NCBI GenBank assembly: GCA_016207445.1
Contig: JACQPS010000331.1
Location: 1 to 19,195 of the forward strand
Direction of reading: 5' to 3'
Length of the DNA: 19,195 nt
From: Gemmatimonadota bacterium
Lineage (GTDB): Bacteria; Gemmatimonadota; Gemmatimonadetes; Longimicrobiales; RSA9
Positions within the stretch are counted from its first letter, which is position 1. Each line of letters starts with the position of its first letter. The notes under the pieces were generated by a model that ran no database searches, was not told where the DNA came from, and saw only the letters and a program-made list of their open reading frames with translations. Positions 1-8,296 of the stretch are shown in pieces. The translations under genes and the position numbers were made by a program.

Positions 1-1
1 C

Positions 2-1123
2 AACACCCTCCTCAAAGCGCTCCCGGCCGTGGTGAGCAGCGTCCCGGCGCGCGAGATGTGGGCGCTCTCGCGCATGATCAGGGAGGACCAAGCGCTGGCC
101 GCGCTCTTCGCTACGGGCGACGGCGCGGAGATCGCCGCCCGCGTGTGGGGCGACGAGCGCTTCGCCGCCTTCCGCGCCGCGCTCGAGCGCTACCTCGAGG
201 CGTGGGGGTTCCGCTGCTCCGAGGAGCTCATGCTCACCACGCCGAGCTTCCAGGAGGACCCGGCGCCGCTCATGGACCTCCTCGGCGCCTACGCGGCCGC
301 AGACGGCCCCCCGCCCGAAGAGGTCATGCGCCGGCAGGACGAGGAGCGCACCGCCGAAACCGCGCGCGTCCTCCGCCTGCTCTGCCGCCGGCGCCTGCAC
401 CCGCTCCTGCCGTTTGTCTCCTGCGCGCCCGCCGCGCGCGTCGCGCTGGCGTGGACGAAGGGCGCGATCGCCCGGCGCGAGCGCGCCCGCCTCAAGCAGG
501 CGCTCCTCTACAGCCGCTGCCGCCGCCTCGCCCTCGCACTCGGCGACCGGCTCGCCGCGCGCGCCCTGCTCGAGCGGGCGGACGACGTCTTCTTCCTCAC
601 CATGGACGAGCTGGACGCGCTCGCCTCCGGGCGCGCGATGTTCCCCTACCACCTCCCTGCGCTCGTCGCGCTGCGGCGGGGCGAGCACGAGGAGCTGGGC
701 CGGATGCGCCCGCCCGACACCTTCGTCCTGGGCGAGGGCGAGTACCTGGAGGCGGACGGGGCGGCTCCCGGCGCCGAGGCCGCGGCCCTGGAGGACGACG
801 CGGCCGAGCTGCGCGGCGAAGGCGCGTGCGGCGGGCAGATGACGGCGCGCGCGGCGGTGCTCCGCGACATCTCGGAGGCCCGCGCCCTCGCCGCCGGAGA
901 CGTCCTGGTCACGCGCCAGACCGACCCCGGGTGGGGCCCCGTCTTCTTCCTGGTCCGCGGGCTGGTCATGGAGCGCGGCGGGATGCTGTCGCACGGCGCG
1001 ATCATCGCGCGCGAGTTCGGGATCCCGTGCGTCGTCGGGGTGCGGGACGCGACGCGCCGGATCGCCTCGGGGCGGACGGTCACGGTGGACGGCGACCGCG
1101 GGCGCGTGCGGCTGGAGGAGTGA
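2..1123 (+). CDS. PEP-utilising enzyme (PEP synthase / phosphotransferase-like), C-terminal part
   Basis: The reading frame is open from base 2, so the gene starts outside the window and the start is unknown. The last ~85 residues are a PEP-utiliser swivelling phosphohistidine domain: GGMLSHGAIIAREFGIPCVVG followed by an SGRTVTVDGDRGRV tail. The His codon at 992-994 is the expected phosphocarrier. The central part (R-rich helices, then DDVFFLTMDELDALASG) resembles the linker region of PEP synthases and rifampicin phosphotransferase-type enzymes, which move phosphate from ATP through His to an acceptor or pyruvate. The ATP-grasp nucleotide-binding domain would lie upstream and is not visible. 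The gene is followed after 7 nt by the UbiA-like gene and is probably in the same operon. True substrate unknown; a dedicated acceptor in lipid synthesis is my inference from the neighbours. Confidence 0.85.
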   Translation, partial: NTLLKALPAVVSSVPAREMWALSRMIREDQALAALFATGDGAEIAARVWGDERFAAFRAALERYLEAWGFRCSEELMLTTPSFQEDPAPLMDLLGAYAAADGPPPEEVMRRQDEERTAETARVLRLLCRRRLHPLLPFVSCAPAARVALAWTKGAIARRERARLKQALLYSRCRRLALALGDRLAARALLERADDVFFLTMDELDALASGRAMFPYHLPALVALRRGEHEELGRMRPPDTFVLGEGEYLEADGAAPGAEAAALEDDAAELRGEGACGGQMTARAAVLRDISEARALAAGDVLVTRQTDPGWGPVFFLVRGLVMERGGMLSHGAIIAREFGIPCVVGVRDATRRIASGRTVTVDGDRGRVRLEE

Positions 1124-1130
1124 GGGCCGG

Positions 1131-1994
1131 ATGATCGCCTTCCCCCGGGCCGGCACGGCGCCCCGAGAGAGCGGGCGAAGCCCGTATGCGACGTCGCTCC
1201 GCGCCTACGCCGCCGAGCGCTACCCGGCCCGCCTCTTCCTCCCGCTCGCGGGCTTCCTCGCCGCCGCGGCACTCGCGGGCGGCGGCGCCGCGGGAGCGCT
1301 CGACGTCGTCGCCGCCGCGCTCGCCTGGACGCTCGTCTTCCAGTTCCGGCTCTGGGACGACCTGGCCGACCGCGCGCGCGACCGCGCCGAGCACCCCGGG
1401 CGCGTCCTCGCGCGCTCGGAGCCGGCGCCGTTCGTCGCGCTCGCGGCGGCGCTCATCGTGCTGAACGGCGCGCTGGTCGCGTTCCGCGGCGGCCCGGCGC
1501 GCCTCGGCGTCTTCGCGCTCCTCTCCGCCCTCCTCCTCGCCTGGTACCGCCGGCGGCCGGCCGGGGCGGGGTGGGCGCTCTTCGGCGCGCACGTCGTGCT
1601 CGCCAAGTACGCGGCGATCGTCTACCTGGCGGCCCCCTCGGCGGCCGCGCCGTACCCGGGGCGGCTCGCGCTCGCCGCGCTCCAGGTCTTCCTGTGCTTC
1701 GCGGTCCACGAGATCCTGCACGACCGGCGGCTGGCGGCGGCGCCCGGCGCCACCGCCGCGCTCGCGCTCCAGATGGCGCTCCTGGCGCTCCTCCCGGCGC
1801 TCGCGTGGAGCACTCTCCGGGCCGGGCCGCTCTCCGCCGCCTACGGCGCGGCCGCGCTCGCCGCCGCCGCGGTGCTCGCCGCGCTCTTCCGCCGGCACCT
1901 CGCCGCGCGGCCGGCGGGGGGCGGCGCCGCCTACGCCGTCTTCGCCGTCACCTTCCCCCTTCTCTTCATCCTGTCGATCGGAGGTGTGCCATGA
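1131..1994 (+). CDS. UbiA-like membrane transferase
   Basis: 287-residue, strongly hydrophobic protein with about 7-9 membrane segments. The first UbiA-type Asp motif is at residues 76-84 (DDLADRARD), followed by AEHPGR, which matches the (N/D)DxxD...PxR pattern that binds Mg-diphosphate. The second motif falls at the expected place, residues 194-198, but reads EILHD (ExxxD) rather than DxxxD. UbiA enzymes transfer prenyl groups from diphosphates to aromatic or glycerol acceptors; archaeal members of the superfamily make ether lipids. The ATG at 1131 is preceded by GGAGGAG-type purines at the end of the previous gene. The stop overlaps the next ATG (ATGA). Family assignment is good; the substrate is not known, and the altered second motif argues against a standard ubiquinone or menaquinone role. 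Confidence 0.72.
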   Translation: MIAFPRAGTAPRESGRSPYATSLRAYAAERYPARLFLPLAGFLAAAALAGGGAAGALDVVAAALAWTLVFQFRLWDDLADRARDRAEHPGRVLARSEPAPFVALAAALIVLNGALVAFRGGPARLGVFALLSALLLAWYRRRPAGAGWALFGAHVVLAKYAAIVYLAAPSAAAPYPGRLALAALQVFLCFAVHEILHDRRLAAAPGATAALALQMALLALLPALAWSTLRAGPLSAAYGAAALAAAAVLAALFRRHLAARPAGGGAAYAVFAVTFPLLFILSIGGVP

Positions 1995-2974
1995 CCACGG
2001 TCGCCACGCCCGCGCCCGGCGCCCGGATGGAGCCGCCGGATCCGTCGCTCTTCGAAGCCGTCGCCTGCTACGGTTGCGGCGACACGGCGGCGGACGAGTT
2101 CCTCACCGCCGAGGACGACCTCACCGGGAAGCCGGGCCGGTTCCGCTTCGTTACCTGCCGGACGTGCGGGCTCCGCTACCAGAGCCCGCGCATCGCCGTC
2201 GAGCACATCGGCGCCTACTACGACGACGAGTACATCGCGCACCGCAAGAAGAGCGACTGGGGCCTCCTCACCCGCTTCTTCGAGTACGTGATGGACCGCC
2301 ACGACCGGGAGAAGGACCGGATCGTCCGCCGGTACGCGACGCTCGGGCCGGAGAGCGAGGTGCTCGACGTCGGGTGCGCGGTGGGGACCTACCTCGAGTA
2401 CGTGCGCGCGCGCTACGGCGCGCGCGTCGCCGGCGTGGACTTCAAGGACCTTACGGGGCACCCGTCGCTCCGGCACGTCGAGTTCCACTGCGGGCTGTTC
2501 TACGAGCAGGAGCTCGGGGCGGACCGCTTCGACCTGGTCACGATGTGGCACTTCCTCGAGCACGACTACGATCCGCTGCGCACGCTCCGCACCGCGCGCC
2601 GCGTCATGAAGCCCGACGGCCGCCTGGTCATCGAGGTCCCGCGCCTCGATAGCTTGACTTTCCGCCTCTTCCGCGAGCGCTGGCCGGGGCTCCAGGCCCC
2701 GCAGCATACCGCGCTCTACGACCGCGCGGCGCTCGTCCGCATGGTCGAGAAGGCGGGGCTCGAGGTCGTCGACTACCTCCCCTACGGCGCCTTCCCCGCC
2801 TTCTTCTATCTCTTCGCGGGCGCCGGCTTCAAGCTCCTCAAGGGGAAAGGGCTCAACCTGTCGCGGGCGATCTACCCGTACTTCGTCGGCCAGCTCCTCT
2901 TCGCCCCGGTGCTGGCCTTCGAGAAGCAGCTCAACCTGGCGATGCAGACCGTGGTCTGCCGGAGGACGGCGTGA
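1991..2974 (+). CDS. Class I SAM-dependent methyltransferase with N-terminal zinc-ribbon-like segment
   Basis: 327 residues. The ATG at 1991 is set by an excellent GGAGGT (1980-1985) and by the ATGA overlap with the previous stop; an upstream extension in the same frame is only a shadow of the UbiA-like gene. Two Cys pairs, CYGC (26-29) and CRTC (56-59), suggest a zinc ribbon. SAM-binding motif I is VLDVGCAVGT (124-133), the acidic residue after strand 2 is D150, and DLVTMWHFLEH (181-191) plus MKPDGRLVIEVPR are typical of the Methyltransf_11/23 group. The C-terminal ~60 residues are hydrophobic (PYGAFPAFFYLFAGAGF) and may hold the protein at the membrane. Methylation of a lipid intermediate or head group is inferred from context only. 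The stop TGA overlaps the next GTG start. Confidence 0.85.
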   Translation: MTTVATPAPGARMEPPDPSLFEAVACYGCGDTAADEFLTAEDDLTGKPGRFRFVTCRTCGLRYQSPRIAVEHIGAYYDDEYIAHRKKSDWGLLTRFFEYVMDRHDREKDRIVRRYATLGPESEVLDVGCAVGTYLEYVRARYGARVAGVDFKDLTGHPSLRHVEFHCGLFYEQELGADRFDLVTMWHFLEHDYDPLRTLRTARRVMKPDGRLVIEVPRLDSLTFRLFRERWPGLQAPQHTALYDRAALVRMVEKAGLEVVDYLPYGAFPAFFYLFAGAGFKLLKGKGLNLSRAIYPYFVGQLLFAPVLAFEKQLNLAMQTVVCRRTA

Positions 2975-3756
2975 GCGGGCGCCAGGGACGCCATGCGCCG
3001 CGCGCGGAGCGCCTGCGCGTCGCCGTCCTCGTCGCCCTGAGCTTCCTCCTCATGACCGTCTGGGCGGTCGCCATGCTCGCCGCCGGCGCGCTCACGCTCT
3101 TCCGCGCGCGCCGCTTCTACTCCGAGGTGATGGCCAAGGCGCTCGGCCGCGCCGTCCTCGGCGTGTGGGGGATCCGCGTCGTCGTGCGGCAGGAGGAGCC
3201 GTTCCCGCGCACGCAGACCGTCTACATCTCGAACCACCCCTCGACGCTCGACCCCTTCGTGCTGATCGCGCTCGGCCTGCCGAGGACGCGCTTCTTCATG
3301 CGGGGCGGGTTGCGCAAGTTCGTCCCGCTCGCGGTTATCGGCCACGTCATGGGGATCTTCTGGACGGTGGAGCAGCAGTACCCGGAGCGGCGGATGCGCA
3401 TCTTCCAGCGCGCCGACCGGATCCTCTGCCGCACGGGCGAGTCGGTCTACCTGAGCCCCGAGGGGATGCGCGTCACCACCAGCGAGATCGGCCACTTCAA
3501 CAAGGGCGCCTTCCACCTCGCCACGAGTCTCGGCGCGCCGATCGTCCCGATGTACCTCGAGATCCCGCCGGAGACGAACCCGGGGAAGGGATACGCCACC
3601 CGCGCCGGGACGGTGACCGTCCACGTCCTCCCCGCGATCCCCACCGCCGCCTGGCGGGTCGAGGGCGTCGAGCGGAACGCCGCCGCCGTCCGCGACCAGT
3701 TCGTGCGCGTACACGCCGAACGGCGGGGCGGCGCGCCGCTCGTGGAGGCGACATGA
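2971..3756 (+). CDS. PlsC-type 1-acylglycerol-3-phosphate acyltransferase family protein
   Basis: 261 residues beginning with GTG at 2971, which overlaps the previous TGA (GTGA). A membrane segment lies at about residues 17-43. The acyltransferase catalytic motif NHPSTLD (88-94, NHx4D) and the phosphate-binding SPEGMR (162-167, usually PEGTR) are present, as is GAPIVPMY (178-185, motif IV). The family esterifies a lysophospholipid or lysophosphatidate with an acyl group from acyl-ACP or acyl-CoA at the inner membrane. Here it sits directly before an acyl-AMP ligase and an ACP-containing protein, so acyl transfer onto an unusual glycerolipid backbone is plausible. The Met in place of Thr in the PEGTR block is a mild departure. 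The exact acceptor cannot be told from sequence. Confidence 0.88.
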   Translation: MSGRQGRHAPRAERLRVAVLVALSFLLMTVWAVAMLAAGALTLFRARRFYSEVMAKALGRAVLGVWGIRVVVRQEEPFPRTQTVYISNHPSTLDPFVLIALGLPRTRFFMRGGLRKFVPLAVIGHVMGIFWTVEQQYPERRMRIFQRADRILCRTGESVYLSPEGMRVTTSEIGHFNKGAFHLATSLGAPIVPMYLEIPPETNPGKGYATRAGTVTVHVLPAIPTAAWRVEGVERNAAAVRDQFVRVHAERRGGAPLVEAT

Positions 3757-5552
3757 GCGCCGCCTTCCGCTCCCTCGTGGACCTGCTCCGCTTCCGCGCC
3801 GGGGTGGAACCCCACGCGCGCGCCTACACCTTCCTGGTCAACGGCGAGACGGAGGGCGCGAGTCTCACCTACGGGGAGCTGGACGAGCGCGCCCGTGCCA
3901 CCGCCGCGATGCTGCAGGAGAGCGGCGTGGCGCCCGGCGACCGCGCGCTCCTCCTCTACCCGCCCGGGCTCGACTTCATGTCCGCCTTCTTCGGCTCCCT
4001 CTACGCCGGCGCCGTCGCCGTCCCGGCGTACCCGCCGAACCCGCCCCACCCCTCGCGGGGGCTGCCGCGCCTCCTCGCCGTCCTGGGCGAGGCGGGCGTG
4101 CGCGTCGTCCTCTCGACCGAGGCGGTCGCCGCCGGCCTCCCGGCGCTCGCCCCGCACGCGCCCGAGCTGGCCGCGCTCCCCTGGCTCGCGACCGACCGCC
4201 TCGCGGCCGGCGCCGCCGACTCCTGGCGCGACCCGGGGATCGGACCCCGCGCGCTCGCCTTCCTCCAATTCACCTCCGGCTCCACCGCCTCGCCGCGCGG
4301 GGTCATGGTCGGCCACGGCAACCTCCTCCACAACCTCGCCTACGCCAACCACCTCGCGGAGAACGACGCCACGAGCGTCTCGCTGTCGTGGCTCCCCGTC
4401 ATCCACGACATGGGACTCATCGAGGGGGTGCTCCAGCCGCTGTACGCCGGCTTCCCGGCGTACCTCATGGCGCCCAACTCTTTCCTCCAGCGGCCGCTCC
4501 GCTGGCTCCAGGCGATCTCGCGCTACCGCGTGACCAACAGCGGCGGACCGAACTTCGCCTACGACCTGTGCGTGCGGAAAGTCGCCCCGGAGCAGCGCGC
4601 GGCGCTCGACCTGAGCTCCTGGCGCATGGCCTTCAACGGCGCCGAGCCGATCCGCCGCGACACGCTCCGCGCCTTCCACGACGCATTCCGCGGCTGCGGC
4701 TTCCGCTGGAGCGCCTTCTACCCGGTCTACGGCCTCGCCGAGGCGACGCTCCTCGTGTCGAGCGGCGGGCGCGACTACGAGCCGGTCATCGCCGAGCTCG
4801 ACGCCGGCGAGCTGGCGCGCGGCGTCGTCGCCCACCAAAACGGCGGGCGCACGGCCGCGCTCGTTGCCAGCGGCCGCCTCGGCTTCGGCACGCGCGTCGA
4901 GATCGTGGACCCCGCGACGCGCACGCGCGCCGCGCCCGGGCGGATCGGCGAGATCTGGATCGCCTCGCCGAGCGTCGCGCACGGCTACTGGGAGCGTCCA
5001 GAGGAGACCGAGCGGACCTTCCGCGCCTACCTGGCGGACACGGGCGAGGGGCCGTTCCTCCGGACGGGCGACCTCGGCTTCCTCGCCGACGGCGAGCTGT
5101 TCATCGCCGGGCGGCTCAAGGACGTCCTCATCGTGCGCGGCGCCAAGCACTTTCCCCAGGACATCGAGCTCGACGTCGAGCGCCGGCACCCGGCGATCCG
5201 CCCGGGGTGCTCCGCCGCCTTCTCCTGCGACGACGGCGAGGCCGAGCGCGTGGTGGTGGCGGCCGAGGTCGACCCGCGCGCGCTCCGGCGCGCGGCGCCG
5301 GCCGCGCTGGTCGAGGAGGTGGTCCTGGCGGTGCGCGAGGGCGTCGCCGCGGAGCACGGGATCCAGTTGCACGCGGTCGCGCTCCTCGGGCTCGGCGGCG
5401 TCCCCCGCACCTCGAGCGGGAAGGTCCGCCGCACCGCCTGCCGCGCGGCGTTCCTCGCCGGCACGCTCGACGAGGTCGCGCGCTGGTCAGTAAAAGACGG
5501 GTTCCTCTTCCGCACGGCGGGGCGGGAGACCACCGCGCGGGCGGCCGGATGA
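3753..5552 (+). CDS. Fatty acyl-AMP ligase (FAAL-like, adenylate-forming enzyme)
   Basis: 599 residues. The ATG at 3753 overlaps the previous TGA; the longer open frame upstream is a shadow of the acyltransferase gene. ANL-superfamily motifs are complete: P-loop TSGSTASPRG (174-183), YGLAEATLL (326-334), RTGDLGF (437-443), and the C-terminal catalytic Lys in SSGKVRR (K557). SWLPVIHDMGLIEGVLQPLY (212-231) and PAYPPNPPHP are hallmarks of FAAL rather than acyl-CoA ligases. FAALs convert a fatty acid plus ATP to acyl-AMP and pass the acyl group to an acyl carrier protein. The following gene starts with such a carrier domain and overlaps by 4 nt, so the acceptor is very likely that protein. Confidence 0.93.
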   Translation: MSAAFRSLVDLLRFRAGVEPHARAYTFLVNGETEGASLTYGELDERARATAAMLQESGVAPGDRALLLYPPGLDFMSAFFGSLYAGAVAVPAYPPNPPHPSRGLPRLLAVLGEAGVRVVLSTEAVAAGLPALAPHAPELAALPWLATDRLAAGAADSWRDPGIGPRALAFLQFTSGSTASPRGVMVGHGNLLHNLAYANHLAENDATSVSLSWLPVIHDMGLIEGVLQPLYAGFPAYLMAPNSFLQRPLRWLQAISRYRVTNSGGPNFAYDLCVRKVAPEQRAALDLSSWRMAFNGAEPIRRDTLRAFHDAFRGCGFRWSAFYPVYGLAEATLLVSSGGRDYEPVIAELDAGELARGVVAHQNGGRTAALVASGRLGFGTRVEIVDPATRTRAAPGRIGEIWIASPSVAHGYWERPEETERTFRAYLADTGEGPFLRTGDLGFLADGELFIAGRLKDVLIVRGAKHFPQDIELDVERRHPAIRPGCSAAFSCDDGEAERVVVAAEVDPRALRRAAPAALVEEVVLAVREGVAAEHGIQLHAVALLGLGGVPRTSSGKVRRTACRAAFLAGTLDEVARWSVKDGFLFRTAGRETTARAAG

Positions 5553-8296
5553 GCGGAGCGGCGGCCGGTCCGGGCACCCTCCACCCGCCCGCGCGCGACC
5601 CGGCGGCGCCCGCCGCCCTCGCGCTCCGCGCGCGCCTCGCCGCCCTCATCGCCGCGGAGCTCGGTGCACCCGCGGTGGCGATCGAGGCGGACGCCCCGCT
5701 CGAACGCTACGGCCTCGACTCCCTCGCCACCGTGGGGATCGTCGCCGCGGTCGAGGAGGAGTTCGGCGCCGAGCTACCGCCCTCGCTCCTCGCCCGCGGC
5801 CCGACCGTGGAGACGCTCGCCCGCTTCCTCGAGGGACGCCCCGGCGGAGATCCCGGCGAGGATCCGCACGCCGCGCGCGCCCGCATGCTTGCCGACGCCG
5901 TGCTCCCGGACGACGTCGCCCCCGCCGCCGCGGGGGGCGGGGCCCGGCCGCCCGCCGCGTCCCCGCCCGCCTCGCCCTTCCTCACCGGCGCCACCGGCTT
6001 CCTCGGCGCGTACCTCCTCCGCACGCTCCTCGGCGAGACCGGCGCGCGGGTGCACTGCCTGGTCCGCACGGGAAGCGGCGGCGACGGGCTCGCACGCATC
6101 CGCCGCAACCTGGAGCGCTACGGGATCTGGGAGGACGCCTTCGCCGAACGGATTCGCGTGGTGGACGGCGACCTCGCCGAGCCGCGCCTCGGCCTCGCGC
6201 CGCCGGCCTTCGCGGCGCTGGCGGAGGAGGCGGACGCGGTCTACCACGCCGCGGCCGCGGTCAACTGGGTCTACCCGTACGACGCCCTCCGCGCCGCGAA
6301 CGTCGCTGGCACGCTGGAGCTGCTTCGCCTGTCCGGGCTCGCGCGCGCGAAGCCGTTCCACTTCGTCTCCAGCATGGCCGTCTGCTACTCGACCACCGGC
6401 CCGGGCCAGGTGGCCGAGGACGACGACATGCTCCCCCACCTGGCCGGGCTCCACCTCGGCTACGCGCAGAGCAAGTGCGTCGCCGAAGCGCTCGTCCGCC
6501 AGGCCGGCGCCCGCGGGCTCCCGGTCACGATTCACCGCCCCGCGCTCGTCGCCGGCGACAGCCGGAGCGGCGCCTCGAACACCGACGACATCGTCTCCGC
6601 GCTCCTCAAGGGGTGCATCCAGATGGGGTGCGCCCCCGACCTCGACTGGGTGATGGACTCCGTCCCGGTCGAGCACGCGGCGGAGGCGATCGTCCGCCTC
6701 TCCCTTTCCCCCGGCGCCGCGGGGCGCACCTTTCACCTGGCGAACCCGCGCGCGCGCCACTGGCGTGAGTGCGTCCTCTGGATGCGCCTCTACGGCTATC
6801 CGCTCCAGCTCCTCCCCTACCCGGAGTGGCTCGGGCGGCTCGAGCGCGAGAGCGCGCCCGATGGGCACGCGCTCCGCGCGCTCCGGCCGTTCTTTCTCGA
6901 GCGCCACGGCGCCGCCGGCGGGCTTACGCTCCCCGAGCTCTACGAGGACGGGCGGCGGAGCCGGGCGAGCTGCGACGCGTCCCGCCGCGCGCTCGCCGGC
7001 GCGGCGCTGCGCTGCCCGCCGCTCGACGCCGGCCTCCTCGACCGCTATTTCGCCTGGCTCGTCGGCGACGGCTTCCTTCCACGCCCGCCCGTGGCCGCTG
7101 CCGCCCCCCGGCCGGAAAGCCGGGTGCCGCCCCTCCCGGCGCTCTTCGAGGGCGTGCTCCGCCGCCGCCACAATGGCGCCGGCGTCCGCCTCCTCGCCGC
7201 GAGGCCCGCCCCGCTCGGCGGCGACAGCATCGTCGCTGAGCTGACCTCGTGGCGCTCCGGGCGCGACACCGGGCTCTTCCGCTACGCGCTCGCCTACCGC
7301 AGCGGCACCGGCGCCGATCGCCGGCTCGACGTCGTGGTCAAGGTCAAGCCGGCCGACCACGAGGTGGTGGAGGTGGGCGAGGAGGTCGCGCGGCTGTGCG
7401 ACGACGCCATCGGCAGCGCCTACGCGCGCTTCCGCGACCGCGTCGGCTTCGCCGGCTGCCACCTGCGCGAGCTCGCCGTCTACGCGCAGGAGGACGAGCG
7501 CTTCCGCCGCCACGCGCCCGCGCTCCTCGCCGCGCACCGCGACGACGCCCGCCGCCAGTGGGTCCTCGTCCTCGAACACCTCTCGGACGTCACCCTCCTT
7601 GACGCGGCCGACGACGCGAGCGGCTGGCGCCGCCCGCACGTCGAGGCCGCGCTCCGCGGGATCGCCGAACTCCACGCTGTCTGGTACCGCCGTGAGCGCG
7701 AGCTCCTCGCCCAGCCGTGGCTCGGCCATGTGCACGATGCCGCCGGGATGGCGGAGATGACACCGCTCTGGCACGCGCTCGCCGAGCACGCCCGCCCGAT
7801 CTTCGCCGGGTGGGCGGGCGCGGGGATCGGCGCCGTCCAGGCGCGGCTCATCGAGGGGATCGCGCGCTGGTGGCGCCCGCTCGAGGCGCTCCCGCGCACC
7901 CTCATCCACAACGACTTCAACCCGCGGAACGTCGCCCTCCGGGACGAGGGCGGCACGCTCCGCCTGTGCGCCTACGACTGGGAGCTCGCCACGCTCGGCG
8001 TACCCCAGCACGACCTGGCTGAGTTCCTCTGCTTCGTCCTCACGCCGGACGCGCGCGGCGAGGAGGTCGCCCACTACGTGGAGCTGCACCGCCGTGCGCT
8101 CGAGCGAACGGCGGGGACGCCGATCGACCCAGAGGCGTGGCGGCTCGGCTTCCGCGCCTCGCTCTACGACCTCCTGGTCAACCGCTTCGCCATGTACGCG
8201 CTCGTCGAGCGCTTCCGCCGGCAGCGCTTCCTGCCGCGCGTCGTACGCACCTGGTTCGCGCTCTACGCGCTCGACCCCCTGGAGGAGCTGGAATGA
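5549..8296 (+). CDS. Fusion protein: acyl carrier domain - thioester reductase - APH-like kinase
   Basis: 915 residues from the ATG at 5549 (ATGA overlap with the ligase stop); the longer open frame upstream is not coding. Domain 1 (about 25-95) is an acyl/peptidyl carrier domain with the phosphopantetheine Ser in YGLDSL (S58). A Pro/Ala-rich linker (about 120-142) follows. Domain 2 (about 143-510) is a thioester reductase / male-sterility type SDR: LTGATGFLGAYL (GxxGxxG 147-153), VSSM, and catalytic YAQSK (Y305, K309). It should release the acyl chain as aldehyde or alcohol using NAD(P)H. Domain 3 (about 530-915) is an aminoglycoside-phosphotransferase-like kinase with candidate Lys 598/600, the catalytic loop HNDFNPRN (D789, N794), and the metal-binding YDWE (D810). 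The kinase substrate is unknown; an alcohol released by domain 2, or a head-group alcohol, is my inference. Fusion of a kinase to a carrier-reductase is unusual. Confidence 0.9.
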   Translation: MSGAAAGPGTLHPPARDPAAPAALALRARLAALIAAELGAPAVAIEADAPLERYGLDSLATVGIVAAVEEEFGAELPPSLLARGPTVETLARFLEGRPGGDPGEDPHAARARMLADAVLPDDVAPAAAGGGARPPAASPPASPFLTGATGFLGAYLLRTLLGETGARVHCLVRTGSGGDGLARIRRNLERYGIWEDAFAERIRVVDGDLAEPRLGLAPPAFAALAEEADAVYHAAAAVNWVYPYDALRAANVAGTLELLRLSGLARAKPFHFVSSMAVCYSTTGPGQVAEDDDMLPHLAGLHLGYAQSKCVAEALVRQAGARGLPVTIHRPALVAGDSRSGASNTDDIVSALLKGCIQMGCAPDLDWVMDSVPVEHAAEAIVRLSLSPGAAGRTFHLANPRARHWRECVLWMRLYGYPLQLLPYPEWLGRLERESAPDGHALRALRPFFLERHGAAGGLTLPELYEDGRRSRASCDASRRALAGAALRCPPLDAGLLDRYFAWLVGDGFLPRPPVAAAAPRPESRVPPLPALFEGVLRRRHNGAGVRLLAARPAPLGGDSIVAELTSWRSGRDTGLFRYALAYRSGTGADRRLDVVVKVKPADHEVVEVGEEVARLCDDAIGSAYARFRDRVGFAGCHLRELAVYAQEDERFRRHAPALLAAHRDDARRQWVLVLEHLSDVTLLDAADDASGWRRPHVEAALRGIAELHAVWYRRERELLAQPWLGHVHDAAGMAEMTPLWHALAEHARPIFAGWAGAGIGAVQARLIEGIARWWRPLEALPRTLIHNDFNPRNVALRDEGGTLRLCAYDWELATLGVPQHDLAEFLCFVLTPDARGEEVAHYVELHRRALERTAGTPIDPEAWRLGFRASLYDLLVNRFAMYALVERFRRQRFLPRVVRTWFALYALDPLEELE

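Noticed and set aside
1707..1721. HEILH in the UbiA-like protein resembles the HExxH zinc-protease motif
   Set aside because: It lies at the position of the second UbiA acidic motif and the first UbiA motif is present; no other protease feature is seen.
3447..8089. Very long open frames on the minus strand opposite the ligase and fusion genes (3447-5372 and 5774-8089)
   Set aside because: Composition is Arg/Glu/Gly-rich without domain motifs; they are GC-driven shadows of the plus-strand genes with clear catalytic motifs.
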